Assembly: GCA_025465145.1 (NCBI GenBank)
Contig: JAODNS010000183.1
Location: forward strand, 1 to 13,262
From: Frankiales bacterium
GTDB lineage: Bacteria > Actinomycetota > Actinomycetes > Mycobacteriales > SCTD01
Direction of reading: 5' to 3'
DNA: 13,262 nucleotides
This document shows positions 1 to 7,624 of the stretch, piece after piece. Every line of letters starts with the position of its first letter. The first letter of the stretch is position 1. Made by a program: the position numbers and the translations under genes. Under the pieces are notes generated by a model. It made no database searches and was not told the DNA's origin. It saw only the letters and a list, made by a program, of their open reading frames with translations.

Positions 1-319
1 GGCCCGCTGTGGGGTCCCGGCCTCGTGCTCACCACCTTCGGACTCGCCCTCGGCCTGTGGCTGCAGGAACGGCCGCCCGGTCGACAGCTACGAGCTGCTC
101 GCCCTGGCCGCCCTCGCCCTCGGCGGCAGCGTCGTCCTCGTCGCGCTGCTCGACGCGCGACGTGGCTGGCAGCTCAGCGGCATGAGCATCGCGCTGCCCG
201 CGCTGCTGTTCGGGGCGTTCGCCGTGCTCGACCAGAAGGGCGTCCGCCCCTTCGCCGGCCCGGTCTACGGCTACGCGGCGCTGCTCGCGCCCTGGGGGCT
301 CGTCGAGCTGCGCCGCTAG
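1..319 (+). CDS. 3' end of a small membrane protein gene, apparently frameshifted
   Basis: Only the end of this gene is in the window and I do not recognise the family. The reading ending at the TAG at 317-319 gives several hydrophobic stretches (for example LLALAALALGGSVVLVALL and IALPALLFGAFAVL), so the product is probably an integral membrane protein with at least three membrane segments. Upstream of about position 80 that frame becomes implausible (many Cys, Ser and Arg). The frame one base earlier reads smoothly as another hydrophobic segment ending LWLQERPP. The two join sensibly if one base within about 70-82, in a run of C and G, is dropped. This is either a sequencing error or a real frameshift. 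The stop codon overlaps the presumed promoter hexamer of miaB. The coding nature of the 3' part is fairly clear; function is unknown. Confidence 0.5.
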   Translation, partial: ARCGVPASCSPPSDSPSACGCRNGRPVDSYELLALAALALGGSVVLVALLDARRGWQLSGMSIALPALLFGAFAVLDQKGVRPFAGPVYGYAALLAPWGLVELRR

Positions 320-322
320 CCT
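317..322 (+). promoter_or_regulatory. Probable -10 hexamer of a leaderless miaB promoter
   Basis: TAGCCT fits the TANNNT consensus of actinobacterial sigma-70-type -10 elements and lies exactly 7 bases before the miaB GTG, so transcription should begin at or next to the start codon. The first three bases are also the stop codon of the upstream gene. A GAGGAG stretch follows but ends only one base before the GTG, too close for normal ribosome binding. No convincing -35 box is visible. Confidence 0.45.
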
Positions 323-329
323 GAGGAGT

Positions 330-1778
330 GTGAGCCGGACGTACGAGGTGCGCACCTACGGGTGCCAGATGAACGTCCACGACTCCGAGCGCATCTCCGG
401 GCTGCTCGACCAGGCCGGCTACGTGCCCGCCGAACAGGGCGGCACGCCGGACGTCGTCGTGTTCAACACCTGCGCCGTGCGGGAGAACGCCGACAACCGC
501 CTGTACGGCAACCTCGGGCACCTGAAGCCGGTGAAGGACCGCACGCCCGGCATGCAGATCGCCGTCGGCGGCTGCCTGGCGCAGAAGGACCAGGGCCTCA
601 TCACCAGCAAGGCGCCCTGGGTCGACGTCGTCTTCGGCACCCACAACGTCGGGTCGCTGCCCGTGCTGCTCGAGCGCGCGCGGGTCGAGCAGCAGTCGCA
701 GGTCGAGCTGCTGGAGGCGCTGGAGGTCTTCCCGAGCACCCTGCCGGCCCGTCGCGAGTCGAGCTACGCCGCGTGGGTCTCCATCAGCGTCGGCTGCGAC
801 AACACCTGCACGTTCTGCATCGTCCCGAGCCTGCGGGGCACGGAGCAGGACCGCCGGCCGGGGGAGATCCTCGAAGAGGTGGAGCTCCTCGTCGAGCAGG
901 GCGTCGTCGAGGTGACGCTGCTCGGGCAGAACGTCAACTCGTACGGCCGCTCCTTCGGCGATCGCGACGCGTTCGGCAAGCTGCTGCGCGCGGTGGGGGA
1001 GACCGGGCTGGAGCGCATCCGGTTCACCAGCCCGCACCCGCGCGACTTCACCGACGACGTCATCGCGGCGATGGCCGAGACGCCAGCAGTCTGCCCGAGC
1101 CTGCACATGCCGCTGCAGTCCGGCTCCGACGCGGTGCTGAAGGCGATGCGGCGGTCGTACCGGAGCGAGCGCTTCCTCGGCATCCTCGACCGGGTCCGCG
1201 CGCAGATCCCCGACGCGGCGATCACGACGGACATCATCGTCGGCTTCCCGACCGAGACGGACGCAGACTTCGCGGACACCCTGCGCGTCGTGGCGGCGGC
1301 CCGGTTCGCGGGCGCGTTCACCTTCCAGTACTCGCCGCGCCCCGGCACCCCCGCCGCCGACCTGCCGCCGCTGCCCAGGGAGGTCGTGCAGGAGCGGTAC
1401 GAGCGGCTCGTGGCGCTGCAGGAGCGAATGACGTACGAGGGCATGCAGTCGCAGGTCGGCCGCACGGTCGAGGTGCTCGTCTCGCTCGGGGAGGGCCGCA
1501 AGGACACCGCCGACCAGATGACCGGCCGCGCCCGCGACAACCGGCTCGTGCACCTGCCCCGGGTCGAGGGCGTGCGGCCGGGCGACGTCGTCGAGACGGT
1601 CGTGACCGGAGCGGCGCCGCACTACCTGCGCGCCGACGGATCGCTGCTGTCCCACCGCCGCACCCGCGCGGGCGACGCCACCGAAGCGGGCCGGACCCCG
1701 AGCACGCCTGGCGTGAGCCTGGGCATGCCGACGGTCGGCGTGCCGGCGCAGCTCGACCCGGTACCCGCCTGCCGCTGA
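330..1778 (+). CDS. miaB: tRNA-2-methylthio-N6-dimethylallyladenosine synthase MiaB
   Basis: MiaB is a cytoplasmic radical-SAM methylthiotransferase that converts i6A37 of tRNAs reading UNN codons to ms2i6A37. The 482-residue product has the full family layout. An N-terminal UPF0004 domain carries cluster ligands Cys12 (YGCQMN), Cys48 (FNTCAVREN) and Cys82 (GGCLAQ). The radical-SAM motif CxxxCxxC is Cys156, Cys160 and Cys163. Core motifs LGQNVNSYG (198-206), HMPLQSGSD (259-267), IVGFPTET (303-310) and YSPRPGTPA follow, then a TRAM RNA-binding domain at about 371-437. The tail after TRAM, with a PGVSLGMPTVG stretch, is of a kind I associate with actinobacterial MiaB proteins. The GTG at 330 is chosen because family similarity begins at once (RTYEVRTYGCQMN) and a -10-like hexamer sits 7 bases upstream. 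Its pathway partner miaA lies about 5 kb downstream, separated by two secreted-protein genes. Confidence 0.97.
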   Translation: MSRTYEVRTYGCQMNVHDSERISGLLDQAGYVPAEQGGTPDVVVFNTCAVRENADNRLYGNLGHLKPVKDRTPGMQIAVGGCLAQKDQGLITSKAPWVDVVFGTHNVGSLPVLLERARVEQQSQVELLEALEVFPSTLPARRESSYAAWVSISVGCDNTCTFCIVPSLRGTEQDRRPGEILEEVELLVEQGVVEVTLLGQNVNSYGRSFGDRDAFGKLLRAVGETGLERIRFTSPHPRDFTDDVIAAMAETPAVCPSLHMPLQSGSDAVLKAMRRSYRSERFLGILDRVRAQIPDAAITTDIIVGFPTETDADFADTLRVVAAARFAGAFTFQYSPRPGTPAADLPPLPREVVQERYERLVALQERMTYEGMQSQVGRTVEVLVSLGEGRKDTADQMTGRARDNRLVHLPRVEGVRPGDVVETVVTGAAPHYLRADGSLLSHRRTRAGDATEAGRTPSTPGVSLGMPTVGVPAQLDPVPACR

Positions 1779-1825
1779 GCTCGGCGGGAGGCAGGGATCC
1801 GGACAAGCCCGTCGAAGTCCTGAGC

Positions 1826-4690
1826 GTGCTCCCACTCTCCACGCTGCCCTTCCGCCGTACCGCTCTCGCCACCGCCTGCGTCCTCGCGTCCGTCGGCGTC
1901 GCCACGCTGCTGCCGACGTCGACCGCGACCGGCGCCACCGCGCCGCCCGTCGGGCCGTCGTTGTACTTCCACAGCGAGAGCGGCACCTACGCGGCGGACG
2001 TGGCGGCCGACCCCGCCTCGGCAGGTGGCGGCGCGCCCAGCGGCTCCACCGCGGACACGACCAAGCCCACGGGAGACTCGCCCGCCACCGGCGTCTTCGT
2101 CGTCGGCCAGTCGATCCTGCCGACCACGCCGAAGTTCACGCTGAAGACCGGCGTGACCGGCCTGCAGGCGGCCTGCTTCGACGTCTACCTGTCCGCGGAC
2201 ACGCCGCAGGTGCTGGGCCTCACGCTGAACAGCTCGATCACCACGCCGGCGGGAGAGACCATCTCCTTCGGCACGCTCAGCGAGCCGGCCTACGACGGCG
2301 GCGTGAAGCGGGTGACCGGCGTCGTGCGGCCCGACCTCGTCGGCAAGGCGATCCCCGCCGGCTCGACGCTGGAGTTCTCGGCGTATGCGGACGCGAGCGA
2401 GGGGCTGACGCTCAACTACGACGCGAAGAGCGTCCCGAGCTCGATCAGCCTCAACCCGGCCACCTGCGGCGCGAAGGCCGTCGACTACTCGGCTGCTGCT
2501 CCCGCGCCGGCCGGCACTCTGCCGACGGTCGACCGCGGCCTCCAGTTCACGGCCGGTCTGCCGAGCGACCCGCAGCGCAGCCTGGGCGAGCCCGCCATCA
2601 CCGTCGACCGCGAGGGCACCCTCTACACCTGCGGTCCCAGCGGCTTCAGCAACATCGCCGAGTACGCCAACGCCTCCACCGACGGTGGGGACCAGTTCCA
2701 CCTCATCGGGCAGCCGCCGCGCGGCCAGATCTCGACCGCCCAAGGCGGTGGTGACTGCGCCCTCGGCACGGCTATCAAGAAGAACGCGCAGGGCCACTAC
2801 CAGCTCGCCTACGCCGGCCTCGGCCCGCTGGACAACTTCTCGACCTTCACCTCGCCAGACCGGGGTCGCACCATCAGCGGCAGCCCCGTCAGCGAGTCCG
2901 TCCCGATCGTCGACCGGCAGTGGATCGCCTTCAGCGACGACAAGACGGCGTTCCTCAACTACAACCGGCTGCTGCAGGGCCAGACCGTCCAGAGATCGAC
3001 CGACGGCGGGTTCACGTACGGCCAGGGCAAGACGGTCTCCACCGACGGCGCCCGCCTCGGCCAGATCCGCGCGATCGAGAAGGGCGTCATCCCCGGCGCC
3101 TCCGACGCGGTCGTCTACTTCCCGTACAACGCCGGCACCAAGGTCAAGCTGGCGATGAGCCTGGACAACGGGAACACGTGGTCCCAGTGCCTCGCGGTCG
3201 ACGCGGGCATCGACCCCACCGCCGGCTTCGTCACCGCCGACCACGACATCGCCGGCAACATCTACGTCGGCTACGCGGAGAAGGGCGGCGGCCGCGACAC
3301 CTACCTGGTCGCCCTGAGCAAGGACAAGGTCAAGAACTGCAAGGGCGCGGACGCCGACTCCGCCAACAACAACGTCGACCCGGGCTTCACCAAGAAGGTC
3401 CGCGTCAACCGCGACGGCGTCGAGACCACCGTCATGCCGTGGGTCGCGGCCAGCGGCGCGCCCGGCCGCGTCGCCGTCGCCTACTACGGCAGCAAGGACG
3501 TCGGCGACCCGGACAGCGGCGAGTTCGACGCCACCTGGCACGTCGTCGTCTCGCAGACGATCGACATGTTCGCGGCCACCCCGACGTGGGACCAGACCCA
3601 GGCGACGACGCACCCGTTCCACTACGATTCGATCTGCCTCGCCGGCCTCAACTGCGACCTCATGCTGGGCGACCGCTCGCTCGTCGACTTCTTCACGATG
3701 GAGTACAACCCCGGTACGCGGCGGCTCTCGATCGTGCTGAGCCAGACCAACAAGCGGCCCGACGACGCCGAGGGTCAGACGAGCACGCCGAACGTGCTCA
3801 TCCAGCGGTCCGGCCCGAGCAACGGCGGCAGCATGCTCGAGCCGTTGCGCCCCGTCGTCATGACCGGGGCACCCGACCCCAAGGGCGACGCGCTCGCGAA
3901 CTACTCCTCGTACGACCTCGCGAAGCCCGTCGTCGGCGGCGTCCTGCCGAGCGAGAACGTGCCCGCGCTGGACCTGCTGGACGTGCAGGTGCTGCCGGAG
4001 CGCAACCCCCAGACCGGCGCCCCGGTCGCGAACGGCGGCTTCACGGTGAAGATGAAGTACGCCGACCTCTCCGGCAACGCGCTGCAGCAGGCGCTCGTGC
4101 AGACGCAGTCGGCCTCGCTGGTGTTCCTGTTCCGCTACGTCGACGGCTACCAGCAGTCCTCGGTCGGGGCGTACTGGGACCCGGCGACCGGCTTCCGGTT
4201 CGGCCGCGACGGCTACACCCAGACGACGGTGAACGCCGGCGGCGCGGTTCGCATCTACCCGGGCGCGACGGAGACGCCGGGCTTCGCGAACCAGGACGGG
4301 GGAGTCATCACGCTCTCCGTCCCGCGCTCGGCGCTCGTCGCGCTGACGGGCGAGGCGAAGGGGAGCCGGCCGAAGGAGGTCCCGGCGCAGGCCGGCGACC
4401 GCATCTACGAGGCGGTGGCGTTCACGCTCGCCAACCCGGCGCCGCTCACGCAGGCGCAGAGCTACATGTACCAGACGGACAACGCCCCCTCGTTCGACTT
4501 CCTGCTGCCCGGCGCCGGCTCGGTGACGGGGCCGCAGACCGGCCCGGGCGCGGGTCCGGACCGCAGCCCGCCGGTCACCGGTCCGCGCGGCGGTCTCGCC
4601 GCCACCGGTGGTCTCGGCTGGCCGCTGCTCGCGCTGGCCGTCCTGGGCAGCGCGGCGCTGATCAGGCGGCGCACCCGCGCGCCGCTGTAA
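1826..4690 (+). CDS. Secreted, LAATG wall-anchored beta-propeller protein (paralog A)
   Basis: This is a 954-residue predicted surface protein of unknown function. Residues 1-38 look like a signal peptide (FRR, then a hydrophobic core ending near ATGA). Residues 45-214 form a domain shared with paralog C (LYFHSESGTYAADV, ACFDV, IPAGSTLEF). A short Ala/Pro linker leads to a beta-propeller-like region at about 240-665 with Asp-box motifs (STDGG at 284 and 391, SPDRG at 343, SLDNGNTW at 445). Its last blade (CLAGLNC then DRSLVDF) matches B and C. Residues about 680-895 form another beta-rich domain starting with a DPKGDA motif, perhaps DOMON/CBM9-like. The C-terminus is a sorting signal: LAATG at 924-928, a hydrophobic helix and an RRRTR tail, fitting class E sortase anchoring. 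The GTG at 1826 is the last good in-frame start before the signal peptide, but no strong Shine-Dalgarno precedes it. I see no sialidase RIP motif, so enzymatic activity is unsupported. Confidence 0.85.
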   Translation: MLPLSTLPFRRTALATACVLASVGVATLLPTSTATGATAPPVGPSLYFHSESGTYAADVAADPASAGGGAPSGSTADTTKPTGDSPATGVFVVGQSILPTTPKFTLKTGVTGLQAACFDVYLSADTPQVLGLTLNSSITTPAGETISFGTLSEPAYDGGVKRVTGVVRPDLVGKAIPAGSTLEFSAYADASEGLTLNYDAKSVPSSISLNPATCGAKAVDYSAAAPAPAGTLPTVDRGLQFTAGLPSDPQRSLGEPAITVDREGTLYTCGPSGFSNIAEYANASTDGGDQFHLIGQPPRGQISTAQGGGDCALGTAIKKNAQGHYQLAYAGLGPLDNFSTFTSPDRGRTISGSPVSESVPIVDRQWIAFSDDKTAFLNYNRLLQGQTVQRSTDGGFTYGQGKTVSTDGARLGQIRAIEKGVIPGASDAVVYFPYNAGTKVKLAMSLDNGNTWSQCLAVDAGIDPTAGFVTADHDIAGNIYVGYAEKGGGRDTYLVALSKDKVKNCKGADADSANNNVDPGFTKKVRVNRDGVETTVMPWVAASGAPGRVAVAYYGSKDVGDPDSGEFDATWHVVVSQTIDMFAATPTWDQTQATTHPFHYDSICLAGLNCDLMLGDRSLVDFFTMEYNPGTRRLSIVLSQTNKRPDDAEGQTSTPNVLIQRSGPSNGGSMLEPLRPVVMTGAPDPKGDALANYSSYDLAKPVVGGVLPSENVPALDLLDVQVLPERNPQTGAPVANGGFTVKMKYADLSGNALQQALVQTQSASLVFLFRYVDGYQQSSVGAYWDPATGFRFGRDGYTQTTVNAGGAVRIYPGATETPGFANQDGGVITLSVPRSALVALTGEAKGSRPKEVPAQAGDRIYEAVAFTLANPAPLTQAQSYMYQTDNAPSFDFLLPGAGSVTGPQTGPGAGPDRSPPVTGPRGGLAATGGLGWPLLALAVLGSAALIRRRTRAPL
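4595..4690 (+). other. Class E sortase cell-wall sorting signal (LAATG) of paralog A
   Basis: The last 31 codons of paralog A encode LAATGG, a hydrophobic stretch of about 16 residues (WPLLALAVLGSAALI) and a basic end (RRRTRAPL). LAXTG followed by a membrane helix and Arg residues is the known substrate signal of class E sortases in GC-rich actinomycetes, as in long streptomycete chaplins. A Gly/Pro-rich spacer precedes it, as is usual for wall-spanning segments. No sortase gene is in the window. Confidence 0.8.
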
Positions 4691-4707
4691 CGCTCGACCG
4701 CTCCGGA

Positions 4708-4727
4708 ACGAAACAGGACGAAACGGG
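4708..4727 (+). repeat. 10-bp tandem direct repeat upstream of paralog B
   Basis: Two adjacent copies of ACGAAAC(A/G)GG differ at one base and lie in the 110-base gap between paralogs A and B. They stand out as unusually A-rich here. A period of about one helical turn would suit a tandem regulator site, but that is inference. Nothing else supports a function. Confidence 0.35.
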
Positions 4728-4745
4728 CAGCGCGCGAGGAACCGG

Positions 4746-4760
4746 TCAACGGCGCGTTGA
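4746..4760 (+). promoter_or_regulatory. Inverted repeat TCAACG-N3-CGTTGA, possible operator before paralog B
   Basis: Six-base perfect arms separated by GCG are centred about 48 bases before the paralog B start. The arms are long enough for a dimeric repressor site or a short mRNA hairpin. The site lies just downstream of the 10-bp direct repeat in the same intergenic gap. No regulator can be named from this. Confidence 0.3.
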
Positions 4761-4800
4761 GCCTGTGAACGCCACCCGTCCGGCAACCCTGGAGCGTCCT

Positions 4801-6624
4801 GTGGCCACCCGCCGCCGTCTTGTCCCCGCCCTGCTCGCCGCCCCCGCGCTGGTGGGTACCGCTCTCGCGCTGCTCAGTGCGCCGCTGAGCGCCTCCGCCA
4901 GCACGGCCGCGCCCGTGTTCACCAACCTGGCGGCGCCGAGCAGCCTGAGCGACGCCGGCAACGCCGGTGAGCCGTCGCTGGGCGTGAACCCGATCAGCGG
5001 CGCGCTGATGTACCAGTCGTACGCGAGCACCTACAAGGTGACCGTTGACGCGGCGACCGCCTCGGCCACGTGGAAGGACGTCACGCCCGGCACGTCGGCG
5101 TTCAACATCGACCCCATCCTGTCGACGGACGCCAAGACCGGCCGCACCTTCGCCGGCGGTCTGGCGGGCGAGTGCAGTGCGCTGTCCTACAGCGATGACG
5201 ACGGTGCGAGCTGGACCCAGACGGGCAACGCGTGCGCCGGCGTCTTCGACCACGAGAGCATCGGCTCCGGCGCCTGGAAGGGCGCGGCGCCGCTGGGCGC
5301 GACCTACAGCCGCGCGGTCTACTACTGCGCCCAGAACGGCAACGACTCCTGCGTCACCAGCAGCAACGGTGGCCTGACCTTCGGCGCGCCGACGCTGGTC
5401 GGCGGTGCCTGCGGCGGCCTGCACGGCCACATCAAGGTCGCGCCCAACGGCACGGCGTACCTGCCCAACGCGCACTGCGGCGGCAAGGCCGGCGGCGGCA
5501 TCACGACCAACAACGGCGCGAGCTGGTCCTCGTACACGATCCCGGGCTCGACCGAGCCGCCGACCGGCTTCGACCCGTCCGTCACGATCACGCCGGACAA
5601 CACGGTCTACGAGGCCTGGCAGCACGGCGACAACCACCCGTATGTCGCCCGGTCCACCACCAACGGCTCCACCTGGGACCGCGTCACGGACCTCGGCGCG
5701 ACGATGAACCCGCCGATCGTGAACAGCACCTTCCAGGTCACGACCTCCGGTGACAACGGCCGTGCGGCCGTGGCCTACCTCGGCAGCGCCACCCCGGGCA
5801 ACCCGTTCTCGAACAGTTGGCACGGCGTGTGGGACCTGTACGTCTCGACCACGTACGACGCCGGGCTGTCCTGGACGACGGTCAAGGCGACCAGCGACCC
5901 GGTGCAGCGCGGCTGGATGTGCGCCGACGGCACCACCTGCAACAGCGGCCGCAACCTGCTCGACTTCATGGACATGGGCACGTCCAAGGACGGCCGGGTG
6001 GTCGTCGGGTACGCAGACGGCTGCACAGCCGCCTGCGCGACAGCGTCCGGTACCGAGGCGCAGTCGAGCTCGGCCTACGCGACCATCGCCTACCAGTCGG
6101 ACGGCCGGAACCTGCTCGCCGCCAACGACGGCACCGTGGTCGCGCCGCCGAGCCCGAGCGCCAGCCCCAGCCCCAGCGCCAGTGCCAGCCCGAGCGCGAG
6201 CCCGGCGGCCAGCCCGAGCGCCGGTGCCAGTTCGAGCCCGAGCGCCAGCCCGAGCGCCTCGCCGACCGGGGACCCCGACCCGGGGACGCCGACGCTGACC
6301 AGCGGCACGAAGGTGACCGGCACCAGCGCGGCTAAGGGCGGCTACGTCTACTACAAGGTGGCCGTCCCGACCGGCGCGGCGTCGCTGAAGCTGGCGCTGA
6401 CCGGGCCGGCCTGCTCGCTCACCGGCTGCAACCCCGACATCGACCTGCTGACCAAGACCGGCAGCAGGCCGACGACGGCGAGCAAGACGGCGTCCAGCGA
6501 GACCGGCAGCAACACCGAGAACGTCACGGTCTCCAGCCCGGCCGCCGGCTACTGGTACGTCGGCGTCTACACCTACAGCGGCACCAAGACCGGCTCGTTC
6601 TCGTTGACGGCCACCGTCAGCTGA
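4801..6624 (+). CDS. Secreted Asp-box beta-propeller protein with C-terminal PPC-like domain (paralog B)
   Basis: This 607-residue exported protein is of unknown function. The GTG at 4801 is chosen because GGAG lies 6 bases upstream and translation then opens directly with an Arg-rich signal peptide (ATRRRLVPALLAA), probably cut after about residue 34 (SASAS). An in-frame GTG at 4765 lacks such support. Residues about 39-445 form a propeller-like region with Asp-box motifs: SDDDGASW 131-138, SSNGGLTF 187-194, TNNGASW, STTNGSTW 285-292 and TYDAGLSW 351-358. Its ten cysteines (125, 145, 176, 184, 204, 226, 374, 380, 408, 412) all have counterparts in paralog C, suggesting structural disulfides. 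A Ser/Pro linker (449-488) leads to residues about 497-607, which resemble a bacterial pre-peptidase C-terminal (PPC) domain (YYKVAVP, NPDIDLL, GYWYVGVYTY), though no peptidase is present. It could be annotated as sialidase-like, but no RIP motif or recognisable arginine triad is visible. Confidence 0.88.
   Translation: MATRRRLVPALLAAPALVGTALALLSAPLSASASTAAPVFTNLAAPSSLSDAGNAGEPSLGVNPISGALMYQSYASTYKVTVDAATASATWKDVTPGTSAFNIDPILSTDAKTGRTFAGGLAGECSALSYSDDDGASWTQTGNACAGVFDHESIGSGAWKGAAPLGATYSRAVYYCAQNGNDSCVTSSNGGLTFGAPTLVGGACGGLHGHIKVAPNGTAYLPNAHCGGKAGGGITTNNGASWSSYTIPGSTEPPTGFDPSVTITPDNTVYEAWQHGDNHPYVARSTTNGSTWDRVTDLGATMNPPIVNSTFQVTTSGDNGRAAVAYLGSATPGNPFSNSWHGVWDLYVSTTYDAGLSWTTVKATSDPVQRGWMCADGTTCNSGRNLLDFMDMGTSKDGRVVVGYADGCTAACATASGTEAQSSSAYATIAYQSDGRNLLAANDGTVVAPPSPSASPSPSASASPSASPAASPSAGASSSPSASPSASPTGDPDPGTPTLTSGTKVTGTSAAKGGYVYYKVAVPTGAASLKLALTGPACSLTGCNPDIDLLTKTGSRPTTASKTASSETGSNTENVTVSSPAAGYWYVGVYTYSGTKTGSFSLTATVS
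6145..6270 (+). repeat. Low-complexity Ser/Pro/Ala-coding repeat (linker of paralog B)
   Basis: Degenerate repeats of AGCCCGAGCGCC encode the SPSA/SPSASA linker at residues 449-489 of paralog B, joining its propeller to the PPC-like domain. Such tracts are common extended linkers in actinobacterial exoproteins, may be glycosylated, and tend to vary in length between strains. Confidence 0.85.
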
Positions 6625-6636
6625 TCTGGCGGCTCC

Positions 6637-6669
6637 GACGGCCCCCGATGCTCCGGCGCGGGGGCCGTC
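6637..6669 (+). terminator. Strong hairpin terminator after paralog B
   Basis: A perfect 10-bp stem (GACGGCCCCC paired with GGGGGCCGTC) with a 13-base loop begins 12 bases after the paralog B stop. No U-tract follows, which is common for actinobacterial terminators. It separates the A/B pair from miaA, whose own -10-like hexamer begins 9 bases after the stem. Confidence 0.8.
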
Positions 6670-6677
6670 GCGCGTCC

Positions 6678-6683
6678 TAGGGT
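6678..6683 (+). promoter_or_regulatory. Probable -10 hexamer of a leaderless miaA promoter
   Basis: TAGGGT matches the TANNNT -10 consensus and ends 6 bases before the miaA GTG. It sits between the upstream terminator and the start codon, leaving no room for a leader. No good Shine-Dalgarno is present, so a leaderless transcript is likely. Confidence 0.55.
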
Positions 6684-6689
6684 CGCCGG

Positions 6690-7565
6690 GTGCCCCAGGT
6701 CCTCGCCGTCGTCGGCCCCACCGCGACCGGCAAGTCGGACCTCGGCGTCGCGCTCGCGAAGGCGATCGGCGGCGAGGTCGTCAACGCCGACTCCATGCAG
6801 CTGTACCGCGGGATGGACGTCGGCACCGCCAAGCTCACGGACGCCGAGCGCGGCGGTGTGCCGCACCACCTGCTCGACGAATGGGACGTCCGGCACACCG
6901 CGACGGCGGCCGAGTACCAGCAGCTCGCCCGGGAGCGGATCGACGCGCTGCTGGCCGCGGGCACGCCGCCGGTCCTCGTCGGCGGGTCGGGGCTGTACCT
7001 GCGGGCCGCCCTGGACGAGCTTGAGTTCCCGGGGACAGACCCGGTGCTGCGGGCCGAGCTGGAGGCGGAGCTGGCCGAGCGCGGCCCGCTCGCCCTGCAC
7101 GCCCGACTCGCTGGCCTCGACCCCGCAGCCGCCGAGCGCATGGAGCCGAGCAACGGCCGGCGCGTCGTCCGCGCCCTCGAAGTCGTCCTGCTCACCGGCT
7201 CGATGCCGGGCGCGATGACCGCGTACGACAGCCGGTACGAGACGACGTACCTCGGCCTGGACCGGCCGGACCTGGCCGAGCGCACCGACCTGCGCGTCGA
7301 CCGGATGTGGGCGCAGGGGCTCGTCGACGAGGTGCGCCGGCTGGAGGGGGAGGGGCTGCGCGACGGGGTCACGGCGAGCCGCGCGCTGGGCTACGCGCAG
7401 GTGCTGGCGCTGCTCGACGGGACGACCGACGAGGACGGGGCGCGGGCGGCGACGAAGACCACGACCCGCCGGTTCGTCCGGCGGCAGCGCGCGTGGTTCC
7501 GGCGCGACCCGCGGATCCGGTGGCTGGACCCGGCCGGCGACCTGCTGCAGCAGGCGCTCGGCTAG
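6690..7565 (+). CDS. miaA: tRNA dimethylallyltransferase MiaA
   Basis: MiaA transfers the dimethylallyl group of DMAPP to N6 of A37 in tRNAs reading UNN codons, giving the i6A that MiaB then methylthiolates. The 291-residue protein is of normal family length. It shows the P-loop GPTATGKS (9-16), NADSMQLYRGMDVGTAK (32-48) with the conserved Asp34, Ser35 and Gln37, the VPHHLLD motif (57-63), GGSGLY (98-103), the DPxxAxRMEPSNGRRVVRALEV region (144-165), ASRALGY (229-235) and the C-terminal TTRRFVRRQRAWFRRDPR stretch. The GTG at 6690 is the natural start because the P-loop strand follows directly and a -10-like hexamer precedes it by 6 bases. It is bounded on both sides by hairpins, so it appears to be transcribed alone. 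Confidence 0.97.
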   Translation: MPQVLAVVGPTATGKSDLGVALAKAIGGEVVNADSMQLYRGMDVGTAKLTDAERGGVPHHLLDEWDVRHTATAAEYQQLARERIDALLAAGTPPVLVGGSGLYLRAALDELEFPGTDPVLRAELEAELAERGPLALHARLAGLDPAAAERMEPSNGRRVVRALEVVLLTGSMPGAMTAYDSRYETTYLGLDRPDLAERTDLRVDRMWAQGLVDEVRRLEGEGLRDGVTASRALGYAQVLALLDGTTDEDGARAATKTTTRRFVRRQRAWFRRDPRIRWLDPAGDLLQQALG

Positions 7566-7568
7566 TCC

Positions 7569-7612
7569 GTCCGGGCCATGGGGCGGGGCCCGCACGTGCC
7601 ATGGGTCCGGAC
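7569..7612 (+). terminator. Imperfect hairpin terminator after miaA
   Basis: GTCCGG at 7569-7574 pairs with CCGGAC at 7607-7612, and CCATGG at 7576-7581 pairs with CCATGG at 7599-7604, with a small bulge between. The loop is GC-rich and can itself fold. It starts 3 bases after the miaA stop. An ATG at 7578 lies inside it, which argues against that codon as the start of the next gene. Confidence 0.65.
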
Positions 7613-7624
7613 GCCCGGCGGGCC

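Noticed and set aside
362..1825. The part of paralog A's open frame upstream of 1826
   Set aside because: It overlaps miaB in another frame and reads as Arg/Ala-rich noise. The signal peptide marks the real start at or near 1826.
4755..4760. CGTTGA as a BldN-type -10 element with GGAAC at 4738-4742 as a -35
   Set aside because: The spacing is only 12 bases, too short for an ECF-sigma promoter, and CGTTGA is better explained as an arm of the inverted repeat.
1622..4786. A 1054-codon open frame on the minus strand opposite paralog A
   Set aside because: The composition is that of a shadow frame, while the plus-strand frame has a signal peptide, Asp boxes and a sorting signal.
4765..4800. A GTG at 4765 as the paralog B start
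   Set aside because: It adds 12 residues in front of a compact signal peptide, and the GTG at 4801 has its own well-placed GGAG.
6145..6270. The short repeats as a CRISPR array or minisatellite of independent function
   Set aside because: They are in frame, encode a Ser/Pro/Ala linker and have no spacer structure.
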